Below, in pieces: positions 34,789 to 46,478 of a stretch of DNA of 64,000 nt; position 1 is the first letter of the stretch; every line of letters begins with the position of its first letter. The DNA is from Humulus lupulus (lineage: Eukaryota > Streptophyta > Magnoliopsida > Rosales > Cannabaceae), in NCBI RefSeq assembly GCF_963169125.1, contig NC_084798.1:171211980-171275979 (forward strand), in the 5' to 3' direction. The notes below the pieces were generated by a model, which worked only from the letters and a program-made list of their open reading frames with translations, had not been told where the DNA came from and did not search any database. The position numbers and the translations under genes were made by a program.

Positions 34789-37149
34789 ATGGCATATGGG
34801 GGATCGTCTAGCGTTTCTCTGGGGGTCGAGTTTGTAGACTTATCTTCAGACTCAGGGTCCTTTGAGAACAACCCTTACCAGGACTATGACACCTTGAGGA
34901 GGGCCTGTATATGTCGCCTTGAGCGCATGGCTGAGCTTAGGCGTAAAATTTGGGAAGTGGAGAGCGAAATAGATTCGATTTTGAGGGGTGATGGAGACCC
35001 TTTCTCCTTTGATCTTAACGATCACATTGCACGCCTTAGAGTGAGCCTTTTTGATCTAAAAATGGAGTTGGAGTTCATGAAGGGAAACCTCCCTCCTGAA
35101 CCTCCTGCCCCGTTCTCTCTCTATAGTAGCCCTGAGGTCACCCCTGGTTCCCCTTAACCCTTGTCTTCAATCCACCCGTATTCGATGCTTCCACACTCAA
35201 TGCCTCAGTGGAAAACTCTCGCCAGAAGGAAAAAATAGAGGGTAAAGTGCCCTATTTTGACCTCACCTTTTTCCTTGGGTTTTGCAGATATGTCAAAGAG
35301 AATGTGGTGACAGGTGGCTCCTGAGAAGCCAGATTCTAGTCCTCTATTGGCATCCACCATCATGTCCAACGTGTCAGAAAACTGGTTGTTAGAATTATCC
35401 GAGAAGTATCACATTGGCAAAGAGTACAAGCTATACGCACCCTCCAACAAGTGTCAGGCAGATAATCCCCCCAGGGCTACATGGCCATGAGCGAGCACAT
35501 CTTGAAGGCGGATGGCACCATTCCCTTACACCCGTTCTTCGTCATGGTCCTCAACCATTTTGACCTTGCTCCGCTTCAGCTGGCACCTAACAGCTGGTTG
35601 ACTTTAAGCTGGCTATTTATGGCGTTTGTGGAGCTTAACGGTCGTGCTCCAATGGCCTAAGAGGTGCATTTTATGTACAATCTCAGGCCCACCCCTAAAT
35701 CCAAAGGATTCTACTTCCTGCAAAAAGCCAATTCTCAGGTCTCCCCGATAGAGGGTTCTGTGTCCAACCCGGGTTCCTGGAAGCAAGACTTTTTCTTCGT
35801 GAAGGGTCCCCTTTCCGTCTGTGAACATTTTTTCTCATCCCCAAGTAAGCACTTCAAGTTTTTCCTTTTACATTGAATTTTATATTTTGGAACTTACACT
35901 CATATTGATAACTGAGTTAATTGTTCAGAGAGCTTCGGTATCCCCGACGATCTCAAGTTAGAGGCAGCACCAGTAGACGTCTTTCTCGATGCCTATCCTG
36001 CTATGAAAATGGTCGCCTGTCTCTTCACTGGGCCCAACCTTAACCACTGTGGTTTATCCAGGCTTTTGGAGCCCGACTTGTTGTGGCATATTTCTGAGTG
36101 AAAGAAGAAGGCGACTCTAGATGAACCTCACCCATACGAGGGTGATGTGGAATGGGTGCCTGGGAAGGTTTCCCCAGAATCTAAGCGTCCAGCCTGATCA
36201 TCTCCATCCTCCAATGGGTGCCTCCTTTTGTCCCTACGGACTGCGACACGGTCTCTCATTCCCGCGGTCCACAGACCATGCCAGGGTGCTTCATTATGCC
36301 TTTCTCCAAGGACTATGATAATCTTCCTTACGCTCCCGCTAATCATGGCCCTTCAAGGCTCCCTTTTTCTGATGTTCCTGCGCCTCCTCCTCCCTCGGTG
36401 AGTGGGTCACCTGTCCCTGCTCACCTAGGTGCCCCTGATTTGGAGGGGACATCCTGGGTGGGTCACATATCAGCCCCTTACGTGCAAAGGTATACCCGAG
36501 TCGCCGAGGGTATTCACGAGAATGAGTGGAGAGGTCTTAGGAATTTTCCCATGGTAGAGCTTGGGGAGACCCTTGTGCACTGCACAACCTAGGTGAGTTC
36601 ATGCGTCTTACATTCTTCTTTTTCATTTTTTGTGTTTTGGGTTCTTTGTTTGCTCTTTTTTTTTTTTCTTTTTGCTTCCTTGCAAGCTTCTCTGGTGGCT
36701 CAACACTTCGCAGACTCGGCATAAGACCTCTCTTCATCGAATGCTGAAAGGGACCGTCTAGCGGTCAAAGTTCAGGAGGTCAGGGATAGCTTATTATCAT
36801 CAAGCTTAAGCTAGAGAAGGCCCTGGCGAAGGCCTCTTCATCATCAAAAAAGAAGAGGAGAGTGGAAGCTAAGGCTATGATGTTTAAGGAGAGAGTCACT
36901 CTCCTAGAGGCTGATTTGGGGAGAGCGGAAGCCAAGGCTGCGATGTTGCAGGAGAGGGTCACTCTCCTAGAGGCTAATTTAGCTTAGGTTGAGTACAAGT
37001 CCATAGAGCACACCCTCTATGGAATGTGGAGGCAGAATCCTAGCTTCGATTTCTCCTCCTTTGGTGACCATGTCATTGTCAAGGTGGCCGAGTGGAATGC
37101 TCACGGCGGGAGGCCTTCAGATTTTGCTTCTACAACTTTTACCTTTTAA
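34789..37149 (+). pseudogene. TatG antisense gene, Transposase_28-like (decayed)
   Basis: Starts MAYGGSSSVSLGVEF at 34789 and stays open to a TAA at 35155. The first part is acidic with a short coiled stretch (RRKIWEVESEIDSILRGDGD). After an intron ending at 35287, the family domain appears in broken frames: LELSEKYHIGKEYKLYAPSN, TIPLHPFFVMVLNHFDLAPL, GFYFLQKANSQ. An intron at 35845-35938 follows the domain, as in TatF. The next parts read SFGIPDDLKLEAAPVDVFLD and a Pro-rich stretch. The C-terminal coiled coil carries a tandem 21-codon duplication and ends FDFSSFGDHVIVKVAEWNAH, open to a TAA near 37149. Multiple stops and at least one frameshift make it non-functional. Confidence 0.65.
36862..36983 (+). 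repeat. 63-bp in-frame tandem duplication in the TatG antisense coiled coil
   Basis: Two copies start at 36862 and 36925. Their translations are EAKAMMFKERVTLLEADLG and EAKAAMLQERVTLLEANLA. The 21-codon length keeps the heptad register and adds three heptads. Confidence 0.75.
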
Positions 37150-38119
37150 TTCAATTTGGTTGTATGCTCATTTGAACCTCATTTTTTTTGGAACTTTTCT
37201 AAGTCCTGCTGTGGCTGATGCTGATGCTGATTTTATCTTGTAATATTATCACAACCTTCTTTATATATATATATGTGATCATTTGTTTTTGCTTCTTTAT
37301 GCTTGAGGTCCTTTTGAGCCCACCCTCGTATACAGGAGCCAAATGGGTTCGACATGTCTCTCTTTTTCCTAATAACTTGTTGATTCTTTATTTGGACCAG
37401 TAGTGATGGTCTCTTTAGTGTACCTTGATTGTATTTGTAAGGATATGTTGACCCTTTGGGTTCTAGCCATCCTTTTATATATTTTTGTGTGCGCTGGTTA
37501 TTTCTTGCCAGAAGCGTCATTCTCGTCATTATTCATAGTACTATTTTTGTAAGGGTCTCTTTTAGGACCCTTTTTGGCTAGACAGCTTGGTGGCCGCTCT
37601 AGGCTTATTGGTGGATGCTCTTCCTGAGGCCTTTCCTCCCATGGAGGTATCAGCCTTTATTAGGAGGTTCTTCTTGTAGGACCTTTTGACCCTCTCGATG
37701 TTCATAAGGGCAGCTAATCCTCGTGAACTCAAGAGATGCCTTGCAAGGTTTTCTTCCTTGCTTCCCTTTTTTTTTTGTAAGGGTCTCTTTTAGGACCCTT
37801 TTTGGCTGTATACTCTACCCCCCAAGTGGTTGGCGAGATTTATCTCATCGAGCACTTTGATCATTTTCCTCATGCAATTTGATAATTCCAATTAGCGATA
37901 GGTACACGAGAGTTAGATATATGTTCACGTAAATGAGGAATGTGTCATGCCAATAAGAAACATATTCATTGGAAATGAGTAGAGTACATAGCTATCTATT
38001 GCGACCTTGTTCTTACTACATATCAGGGGGTCTAAGTTAGCCCTCTAATTCATAGCTATTACTCTTAAACTTGCATGTTTATACAAAGCAATAATATTCT
38101 TGCCTCAGACATGGAGGTC
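37150..38119. other. Spacer between convergent units in TatG, with repeated hairpin
   Basis: Nearly 1 kb without a credible gene. It holds two identical copies of a segment of about 30 bp containing AAGGGTC-TCTTTTAG-GACCCTT, a perfect 7-bp stem with an 8-nt loop, at 37551-37572 and 37779-37800. The antisense gene ends on the left and integrase ends on the right on the opposite strand. Confidence 0.65.
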
Positions 38120-41085
38120 TTACTGATAATATTTTTTTAGGTGCTCTGCATTCCATGCTCTAGGTACCATGGTATCATCCAAACGTGCTAGCTTGTAGGT
38201 GTTAGGGAGCACCACCTGGGCAACTTGGTAGGGCCTTTCCCAGTTCGCCCCTAGTATACCCGCACCCTGGTCGCGAGTGTTTGGTAGAAATTTCCCTAAC
38301 ACGAGGTCTCCGACCCTGAACGTCCTCTCTTGCACCCTTCAGTTATAGTATCTTGCAACCCATTGCTGGTATGTTGCCAACCTCAGTTGTGCCCTTTCTT
38401 TTCTCTCCTCCAACAGGTCCAAATTTCCAGCCAATGCTGTGTGCTTAGTATGGTCATCATATGTTTGTATACGAAAGGAGTTGACTTTCATTTCTATTGG
38501 CAGAATAGCCTCGCACCCATAGGCTAAGGCGAAAGACGTTTCTCCAGTAGTGGAACGAGGGGTGGTCCTGTAGACCCAAAGCACATTGGGCAGTTCTTCG
38601 ACCAAGGCTCCTTTCAACTTCTCCAATTTTGTTTTCAAATTCCTTTTTAGGATCTTGTTGATGGCCTCCACTTGTCCATTGGTTTGCGGGTGTACTACAG
38701 CGGAGAATCTCCTCTTGATCCCCCTTTCTCTGCAATATTTTTCGAATAACCCCCCTTCAAACTGGGTCCCGTTGTCAGAGATTATCTTGTAGGGTACTTC
38801 ATACCTACAGACGATGAACTTGTTGATGAAGGTTGTGATTTGCTTAGTCGTTAAATTGATTAGAGGCTCTGCTTCAACCCATTTAGTAAAGTAATCGACT
38901 GCTACAACCGCGTACTTTGCTCCTCCCCTTCCTGTTGGTAACGCACCAACCAAGTCAATCCCCCACACAGCAAAGGGCCACAGACTAGTCAAGCTCACTA
39001 GCTCATTTGGTGACTGTCTGGGATAATTCGCATGTCATTGGTACTTGTCACATCTTCTCGCGAAATCGCCCGCATCCTTTTCCATGGTAGGCAAATAATA
39101 CCCCTGTCGTATGGCCTTTTTTTCCATGGATTGCCCCCCAACATGATTTCCACTCTCCTTCATGTATCTCTTGCAGAACCTTCAAAGCCTCCCCCTTGTC
39201 TATACACTATAGGAGCGGGGTGGAGAAGCCTATTTTATACAAAACTCCATCTACTAGGGTGTATTGGGCGCCTTTGTAAATCAGCTTACGGGCGTCTTTT
39301 TTGTCCAAAGGAAACGTTCCATCACTTAAGTACATCGAGATGGGTGTGGACCATGACTCCTCGGGAGTATTGACCATGTGAACCTCCTCTTCTGCTATGC
39401 TTGGCCTGGAGAGGTATTCGATAAGGATGGATCAAGTGTGTCTTCGTCTTGAGTAGAGGCGAGTTTTGCGAGAGCGTCGACATTTGTGTTTTGCTCTCTT
39501 GGGATATGTTCTATGGTGTATTTTTCAAACTGATCCAAATACCCTTTTAATTTTGTCAGGCATGAAGCCATTTTTGGGCCTCTAGCTTGATATTTTCCCT
39601 TCACCTGAAATACTACTAACTGTGAGTCACTAAAGACATGTAAATGTGTTACCTTCAGCTCCCTGGCTAGTCGCAGGCCAGCTAGGAGTGCTTCGTATTA
39701 TGCTTCGTTGCTGGAAGCTTCAAATCTGAATCTTAATGCACAATACATCTTATGTCCCTCAGGTCCCGTCATTACTATCCCAGCGCCAACTCCTTCGTTT
39801 AACGCCCCGTCTACATGGAGGGTCTATTCTTCAGGTTGCTTTTCCCCTCCGCACGTTAGTTCATTCTCTTCTATTTCTCCCTCCTCATGGGGTCGGTAGG
39901 AAAACTTGACTATAAAATCTGAAACTACCTACCAGTTGACCGAGGTCCTTGGGGTATAAATGATGTCAAACTGACTTAACTCAATTGACCATTTTAGCAA
40001 CCTTCTTGAAGTCTCTGGTTTGTGCAAGACTTGATGCAAAGGGGCATTGGTGAGCACTTCAATAGCGTGAGCATGAAAATACGGCCTGAGCTTTCCCGAA
40101 GCCACTATCAAAGAATATGCTAACTTTTCTATTTCTGGGTACCGGGTTTTTGCGTCTACCAACCACTTGCTGACATAGTATACGGGCTGCTGATGATTTT
40201 TTTCTCCTTTGACTAAGGCGACGCTTATAGCATGCTCTGATACTGCTAAGTACAGGTACAATCTTTCCCCTTTTTCTGGCTTAGCCAAAAGGGGCGGTTT
40301 TCCCAGGTGTTCCTTTAGCATAGCAAAGGCTTCCTGACAATCTTCATCCCAAGCGAACTTTTTGTTCCCTTTTAGGATGTTGAAGAAAGGGAGGCACTTG
40401 TCAATGGATCTGGAGATGAACCTATTGAGAGCTGCTACTCTCCTTGTTAAGCATTGCACCTCCTTCTTGTTTCGTGGTGGGCTCATTTAAAATAGTGCCT
40501 TGATTTTGTCAGGATTGGCCTTAATACCTCGAGAATTCACCATAAAACTAAGGAACTTCCCCGAAAAAACTCCAAAGGTGCACTTGAGTATGTTTAGCTT
40601 CATTCTGAATTTTCAGAGAGTGTCAAACATCTCACCAAGGTCGCTTGTGAGCTCTTCTGCCTTCCGTGTCTTTACCAACATATCATCTACATATACTTCC
40701 ATATTTCTTCCTATCTGTTTTGCAAACATTCTATTTACCAACCTCTGATAAGTGGCGCATGCATTCTTTAACCCAAAAGGCATCACCTTGTAGCAATAAA
40801 GCCCATTGTCTGTTATAAACGAAGTGTGATCCTCATCGGTCAGGTTCATGGGTATTTGATTGTCCCAGAATATGCATCCATGAAGTTGAGCAGCTCATGG
40901 CCAGCCCTGGCGTCTACTAACTGATCTATCCTAGGAAGCGGGAAGCTGTCCTTAGGGCAGGCTTTATTGAGGTTAGTAAAATCTACGCAAGTCCTCCACT
41001 TTCCATTGGGCTTCGGGACTAAAACTGGGTTGGATACCCATTCTGGGTAGAATGCTTCTCGAATAAACCCATTTGCCTTCAACTT
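38120..41085 (-). pseudogene. TatG RT, two RNase H domains and integrase (broken)
   Basis: From the right: RT (KANGFIREAFYPEWVSN, FTNLNKACPKDSFPLPRIDQ, then a frame change, MPFGLKNACATYQRLVNRMF, YVDDMLVKTRKAEE), RNase H 1 (YLYLAVSEHAISVALVKGEK, TRYPEIEKLAYSLIVASGKL) and archaeal-type RNase H. The catalytic Glu of the latter, expected in NEAEYEAL, is replaced by a TAA at 39698-39700. Integrase follows (WGIDLVGALPTGRGGAKYAV, IISDNGTQFEGGLFEKYC, TNGQVEAINKILKRNLK) and ends EHLKKYYQ at 38120. A stop separates 38335 from 38339. RT is cut at its N-terminus by TekE and continues at 47357. Confidence 0.83.
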
Positions 41086-41090
41086 GTCAA

Positions 41091-43429
41091 TGTAATGCCC
41101 CAAATTCTCCGTTGTGGTTTAATGGCGGGATTAGTAGGCCGGGAGGGCCATACTTGCTTAATTATGCCATTAAATGATATTATGCATGTATATGTGAATT
41201 ATATTATAATATGATGTTAAATGTATGCATGTGGGTCCACATTATTAATTATAGGGGTGTGATGGTAATTTGGCCCGTTGAGGGTATAATTGTATAATTG
41301 TATACATGTCGGTGATATTTTTGAGACCACATTATAATGTGGGTTTGTTCAAGCTATTCGACATGAGACAATCTTGGAATATTGATTAGCGGTCTAGTCA
41401 TAACAGGTTTAAGTTCGGGGCTTGGGATGAGTCTCGAGGTGATTTTAAGGATTAGAACATTGCCGGGAATTAAAGGGTAACGGGATATGAATTATTGGTG
41501 TTTGAGATTATCGAGAATAGTGGGAATTGGAGAGTGTTAATTATGATTAACGAGATAGGTGGAAAATACCAATTTTGCCCTTGGGAGCCTTTAGAAACTT
41601 TAAATAGACCTAGGGGTATAATGGTCATTTCACCCCTAGGATAGATATAACCATTTTTGGCTGTGAAAGAAGAGAGAAAACAGAGTATATTCAAGAGCCT
41701 TCTCGTACAATCCTTTCTTTAGCTTTCTTTGGGATTTTTGAACCATTCTTGAGGATTCAAGCTTGGGAAGTAAGCCTTGGGAGTTTGGGAGTGTGTTCCT
41801 CCATTGAAGAGCATCATAAGCTGAGCTTTGGGTAAGTTTCTAACCATTGAATTCCCTGGTTTGCCCTGTTTTAGTTCTGTTTTGCAGTTGTGATTTCTAG
41901 GTTGGGATTTTGGTTTTGTTGGGAGTTTTGGCTAGGGTTCTTATGGTTGTGATGTTTTGGGAATGTTAGGATGGTTTTTGGGTTCATTTGGCACCAAAAA
42001 TGGGATTTGGAAGCATTGGAAACAGGTTAGAATCAAAGGAGATGAAGAAGGAGGTTTCAGGGGGGTTCCTGGTCTGGAGGTAGCGCTATAGCGCCCTACT
42101 CAGGGGGCATTTGGGCGTGTTGGGGGTTATGAGAATAGAGCTGGGGCGCTACTCTGTTCCTTCAAAGTTTTGTTTTGAGTAATTTTAAGCGTTTTTGACT
42201 TAGGGTTTCAATCCTTAAGGCCCAGGATCGAATCTACTCACCGTGGGGGCATGTTTCGAGGTCCCGAGAGTGGTTCTTAGGTTAAGACCCTATCCATGTT
42301 GATTTTCATTAATGGAGGTTATAATTGGTTGTGATTAGGTAACCACTAAGGAACCAAAAGATCGATCGTTCTCAGGAGTCGTTCTTATAATATTTCTCGC
42401 TCGAACCTGAGGTAAGAAAACTGCACCCTGTATATGTGACATGCATGATAGTTATTGAGGCATGTTGGTTGATAAACGTGGACATTGATTGCATATTAAA
42501 TGCTAGCTAATATTGCTTACTTGTATATGGCACTGACTAGTCAGGGATACTGACCTAAGAGTCAGAAACGACAATAGCGTCTTGAACGCAGGGCCGATTG
42601 AAGATTAGATCTAATTGATATCAGTGTTGAATGACTCTAAGGCATTAATGCTGGACCAACCCTAAGGTCGATGAATCTTATAAGCGCTTGGATAGTCGAA
42701 GACTAGTTACTAAGAGCAAGGCCAAAGGCCCAGGTGACCGTTTGTCACATGGCTAGGGAACGATGTTCCAGGGTTATGACTCCATGGTCATGAGGAAGGT
42801 TATGTTGGTGACTAGTCACCATGCACCTATCCTGTTTAAGCTAGTGAAAGGTTCACTTATATGTAAAGCCTGGTGATCCTATCGTCACATGGCTTAAGAG
42901 AGCTGCACCCACATTAGTGACTTTTGCGACCGTCACCTATCTGTTTTGGACTGATAGTCCTGAATGATTATTATGATCATTGTTGATATTATATCATGCT
43001 ATATTGTGTTTTCTTGTTGGGCCTTGGCTCATGGGTGCTATGTGGTGCAGGTAAAGGGAAAGAAAAGCTCACCCAGCCTTGAGTGGAGAGCTTAGGTGGT
43101 GATGTGTACATATGCGGCCGCTTGACCACCACGACCAAGGAGTTCTTAGAGGAACTAGGGGGTTTACCCTGTTTTTGCCGCTTAGGCCGGCGGGGTTGTA
43201 AATTTGAAACAGTAGTGGTCATTTTGAGTTGTAAATAACTTGTAAATGTTTTAATAAGCTCATGAGCAGTTATATACTTAATAAAATATATCCTTTCCTC
43301 TTTATTTTTTTTCCACCTTAACCTGTTAATAACACTTAGAACACGTTTTTAACCAAAGGACTCGGGTAGCAGGTCAAATTTCCAGTTCACCGATCACTGT
43401 AACTGTTCTGGGGTAACCTGGGCGTTACA
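41091..43429 (+). repeat. TekE 5' LTR
   Basis: 2,339 bp, TGTAATGCCCC to GGCGTTACA, immediately followed by the primer site. It is related to S1 (opposite strand) and more distantly to the TekA and TekD LTRs. No coding content. Confidence 0.9.
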
Positions 43430-43432
43430 ACT

Positions 43433-43444
43433 TGGTATCAGAGC
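43433..43444 (+). other. TekE primer binding site
   Basis: TGGTATCAGAGC, the standard plant initiator-Met tRNA primer site, three bases after the LTR end. The leader from 43445 to 43859 holds nothing else I recognise. Confidence 0.88.
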
Positions 43445-43859
43445 ATGCCAAGGTTTGGGTTCCTGTAGACTGGCTGGGCATGTACAGACATCACTGAAGT
43501 CAAGCTCGACTCATGGTTTGGTAACTATTTATGTAGTTATATTTATAACTCCTTAAATATAGTATATATGCTTTACCTATGTGCATGAGACACCATGTTA
43601 AACCTGTGCCCTGAAATATTATATCCTCAGCAAATGTGTGCTAATTAGTACTGAGATTGCTGGAACATGCTTATAAGTATGATTGATTGTGAACTATTAT
43701 GTGATACATGCTAAGTGTTAAATGCTATAAACATGTATCTGCCTGTATAATTGTATGACTGTGGAATGTGATAATTGTCTGCTTGTTCTTAGACCGTAAG
43801 GCGGCAAGAGGTTTAGTTATTACTACCTGACTGGCCGTATTGATCATTATTTCAGCAAG

Positions 43860-44426
43860 ATGTCAGATAAGAATGAATCCAGGGCAGACAGATACTTCAG
43901 CTGGCCAGAGTGATCAGGGCCAGAATAATAATAATAGTTAGGGTCAGGAAAATGACCAGTCACAGATTCCACAGCTAGCCCCTATAAACTGGCAGCAGAT
44001 AATCAGTGATCTGCAGGTGACAGTGTTAAGACAGGGAGAGGAGCTTCGTCTCCTAAAGCAGCAGCAAGTGCCTGGCTAGTGTATCAGAGGCACCCCCTGT
44101 GTCGGTGTCAGCAGCAGAGCATCTACCTGAGGTTGGAAATAAATGGGAACCTCTCTATGAAAGGTTCAGGAAGCAACAACCTCCTGTATTTGAAGGGAGT
44201 GCAGATCCTGCCAAGGTAGAGCAATGGATGAGTATGATTACCACTAACTTATTACCAAGGCCAAGAATGTAAATGCCCTGAGTTGGGAAGAGTTTCAAAC
44301 TCTGTTTAATGAGAAATATTATAATGATGCTATCAGGGCAGCTAAAGTTGAGGAATTCATTAGTGCCCAGGTGGTGGTGAGGCTTGGAAGTCTTATCCTG
44401 AGTGCCCTAATTGCAATAGGCATCAT
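43860..44426 (+). pseudogene. TekE gag N-terminal and capsid remnant
   Basis: ATG at 43860 (MSDKNESRADRYFSWPE) soon meets a stop. Later frames carry the coiled stretch LQVTVLRQGEELRLLKQQQ and capsid pieces (ERFRKQQPPVFEGSADPAKV, WEEFQTLFNEKYYNDAIRAA, KVEEFI). After KVEEFI the sequence passes almost directly to the zinc knuckle, so much of the usual gag C-terminal half seems deleted. That deletion is inferred from family layout, not measured. Confidence 0.65.
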
Positions 44427-45764
44427 TTGGGAGAGTGTAGGGAAAGGGCCTGCTTCTCATGTGGAGCAGTGGGTCATCTTAAAAAGGATTTCCCTAAGGC
44501 AAGAAAAGAAGAACCCAGGAAAGTGAACTGCTCGGCCCCAGCTCGAGTGTTCGCATTGACTCAAGCAGAAGCTGAGGCTTCTCCCTCAGTTGTTACAGGT
44601 CAGCTTCTTAGTGCTGGAACCCCTTATAATGTATTGATTGATTCTGGTGCTACACATTCTTTTGTTGCTAGTAGTGTTATTGATAGATTGTGTAGACCCT
44701 GTGATTTTTATGCTGTGAGGTTTGGTACTTTGCTACCCACTAGAGAGTTAGTGGTATCCAGGAGATGGGTCAGATCTTTGCCAGTGATAGTGGAGGGCAG
44801 AGAATTGTCAGTGGATTTGATAGAGTTGGTTATGATTGACTTTGATATGATATTGGGTATGGACTGGTTGGCAAAGTACGGGGCAACCATTGATTGCAGA
44901 AGGAAGATGGTCACCATTGAGCCTGAAGGTGAGGATCCTTTTGTGTTTGTTGGTGCTGATGGACCTCATATTCCTATGATTTCTGTATTGAGTGCTAGGG
45001 ATTTATTGCAAGGAGGTTGTATTGGATTCTTAGCCAGTGTGGTTGATACCACTCAGGTCATGCCAGTGAGACCAGAAGATACCAGACTTGTTTGTGAATT
45101 TCTGAATGTGTTTCCAGAAGATTTTCCAGGGTTGCCACCGCACAGAGAAATTGAGTTCGTGATAGAACTGGCACTAGGGACAGAGCCAGTGTCTAGAGCA
45201 CCTTACAGAATGGCCCCAGCTGAGTTGAAAGAATTAAAAGTGCAGTTGCAAGAACTGCTAGATTTGGGTTTTATCAAACCTAGCTTCTCACCTTGGGGTG
45301 CGCCAGTTCTGTTTGTAAAGAAGAAGGATGGTTCTATGAGAATGTGTATTGATTACAGTGAACTGAATAAGTCGACAATTAAGAATAAGTATCCTTTGCC
45401 AAGGATAGATGATCTGTTCGATCAGTTGCAAGGTAAGAAGGTATTCTCAAAGATTGACCTTCGTTCTGGTTATCATCAGTTGAGGGTCAAGGAGGGAGAT
45501 ATACCGAAGACTGCTTTTTGTACCAGGTATGGGCATTATGAGTTCCTAGTTATGTCTTTTGGACTGACTAATGCCCCTGCTTCTTTTATGGATCTGATGA
45601 ACAGAGTGTTCAAGGATTACCTGGACCAGTTTGTGATCGTCTTCATCGATGATATTCTGGTATATTCTCAGTCTGAGTCAAAGCATGAGCAACATCTGAG
45701 GTTGGTTCTACAGAGACTGAGGGAACACAGACTATTTGATAAATTCAAGAAATGTAAGTTCTAG
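44427..45764 (+). pseudogene. TekE zinc knuckle, protease and RT, long open piece
   Basis: 445 open codons, the best-preserved chromovirus frame here. Zinc knuckle [14 protein letters not shown] has Phe where the last Cys of CCHC should be. Protease active site [22 protein letters not shown] has [60 protein letters not shown] and catalytic [12 protein letters not shown]. It ends at a TAG after KFKKCKF, where relatives continue with a Trp (TGG), so a G-to-A change explains the stop. The usual CIDYRELNK is CIDYSELNK. Confidence 0.87.
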
Positions 45765-46478
45765 TTGTATTAGGTATCCTTTCTTGGGGACATTGTCAGT
45801 AAGGAGGGGATTAAGGTTGATCTAGTGAAGATCGAAGCGATCAAAGATTGGCCAAGGCCAAAGAATGCTTCTGAGGTTAGAAGTTTCCTTGGATTGGCAG
45901 GTTATTACAGGCGTTTCGTGGAAGGGTTCTCAAAGATAGCTAGTGCATTGACTGAGATGACACGCAAGAGTTAGAAATTTGTGTGGTCAGATAAATGTGA
46001 GAACAACTTCCAGGAACTGAAGCAGAGATTGATTACAGCTTTGATCCTGAGTCTTCCAACAGATCAGGAGAAGTTTGTGATTTATTGTGATGCTTCTCAT
46101 CAGGGTTTAGGCTGTATTCTGATGCAGTCAGAAAAGGTAATTGCTTATGCTTCTGGTCAGTTGAAGGAGTATGAAAAGAGATATCCCACTCATGATATAG
46201 AGTTAGCGGCGGTGGTCTTTGCTTTAAAGATATGGAGGCATTATCTTTATGGAGAGAAGTGTGAGATCTATACAGACCACAAGAGCCTGAAGTACTTCTT
46301 CACCCAAAAAGATCTTAGTATGAGGTAAAGGCGTTGGCGGGAGTTAGTAAAAGATTATGACTGTGAGATTTTGTATCATCCAGGGAAGGCCAACGTGGTA
46401 GCTGATGCTTTAAGTCAGAAGGTTCCAGGACAGATTCATGGTATGAGGCTGATAGCCAGAGAGTTAGCAGATGATATA
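45765..46478 (+). pseudogene. TekE RT connection and RNase H (broken, ends in deletion)
   Basis: Same frame as the upstream piece, with further TAG/TAA stops (for example after TRKS near 45975 and after LSMR near 46326). It carries [40 protein letters not shown], the RNase H motif [59 protein letters not shown] and [18 protein letters not shown]. It ends at 46478 by a jump into LTR sequence. No integrase follows. Confidence 0.85.
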
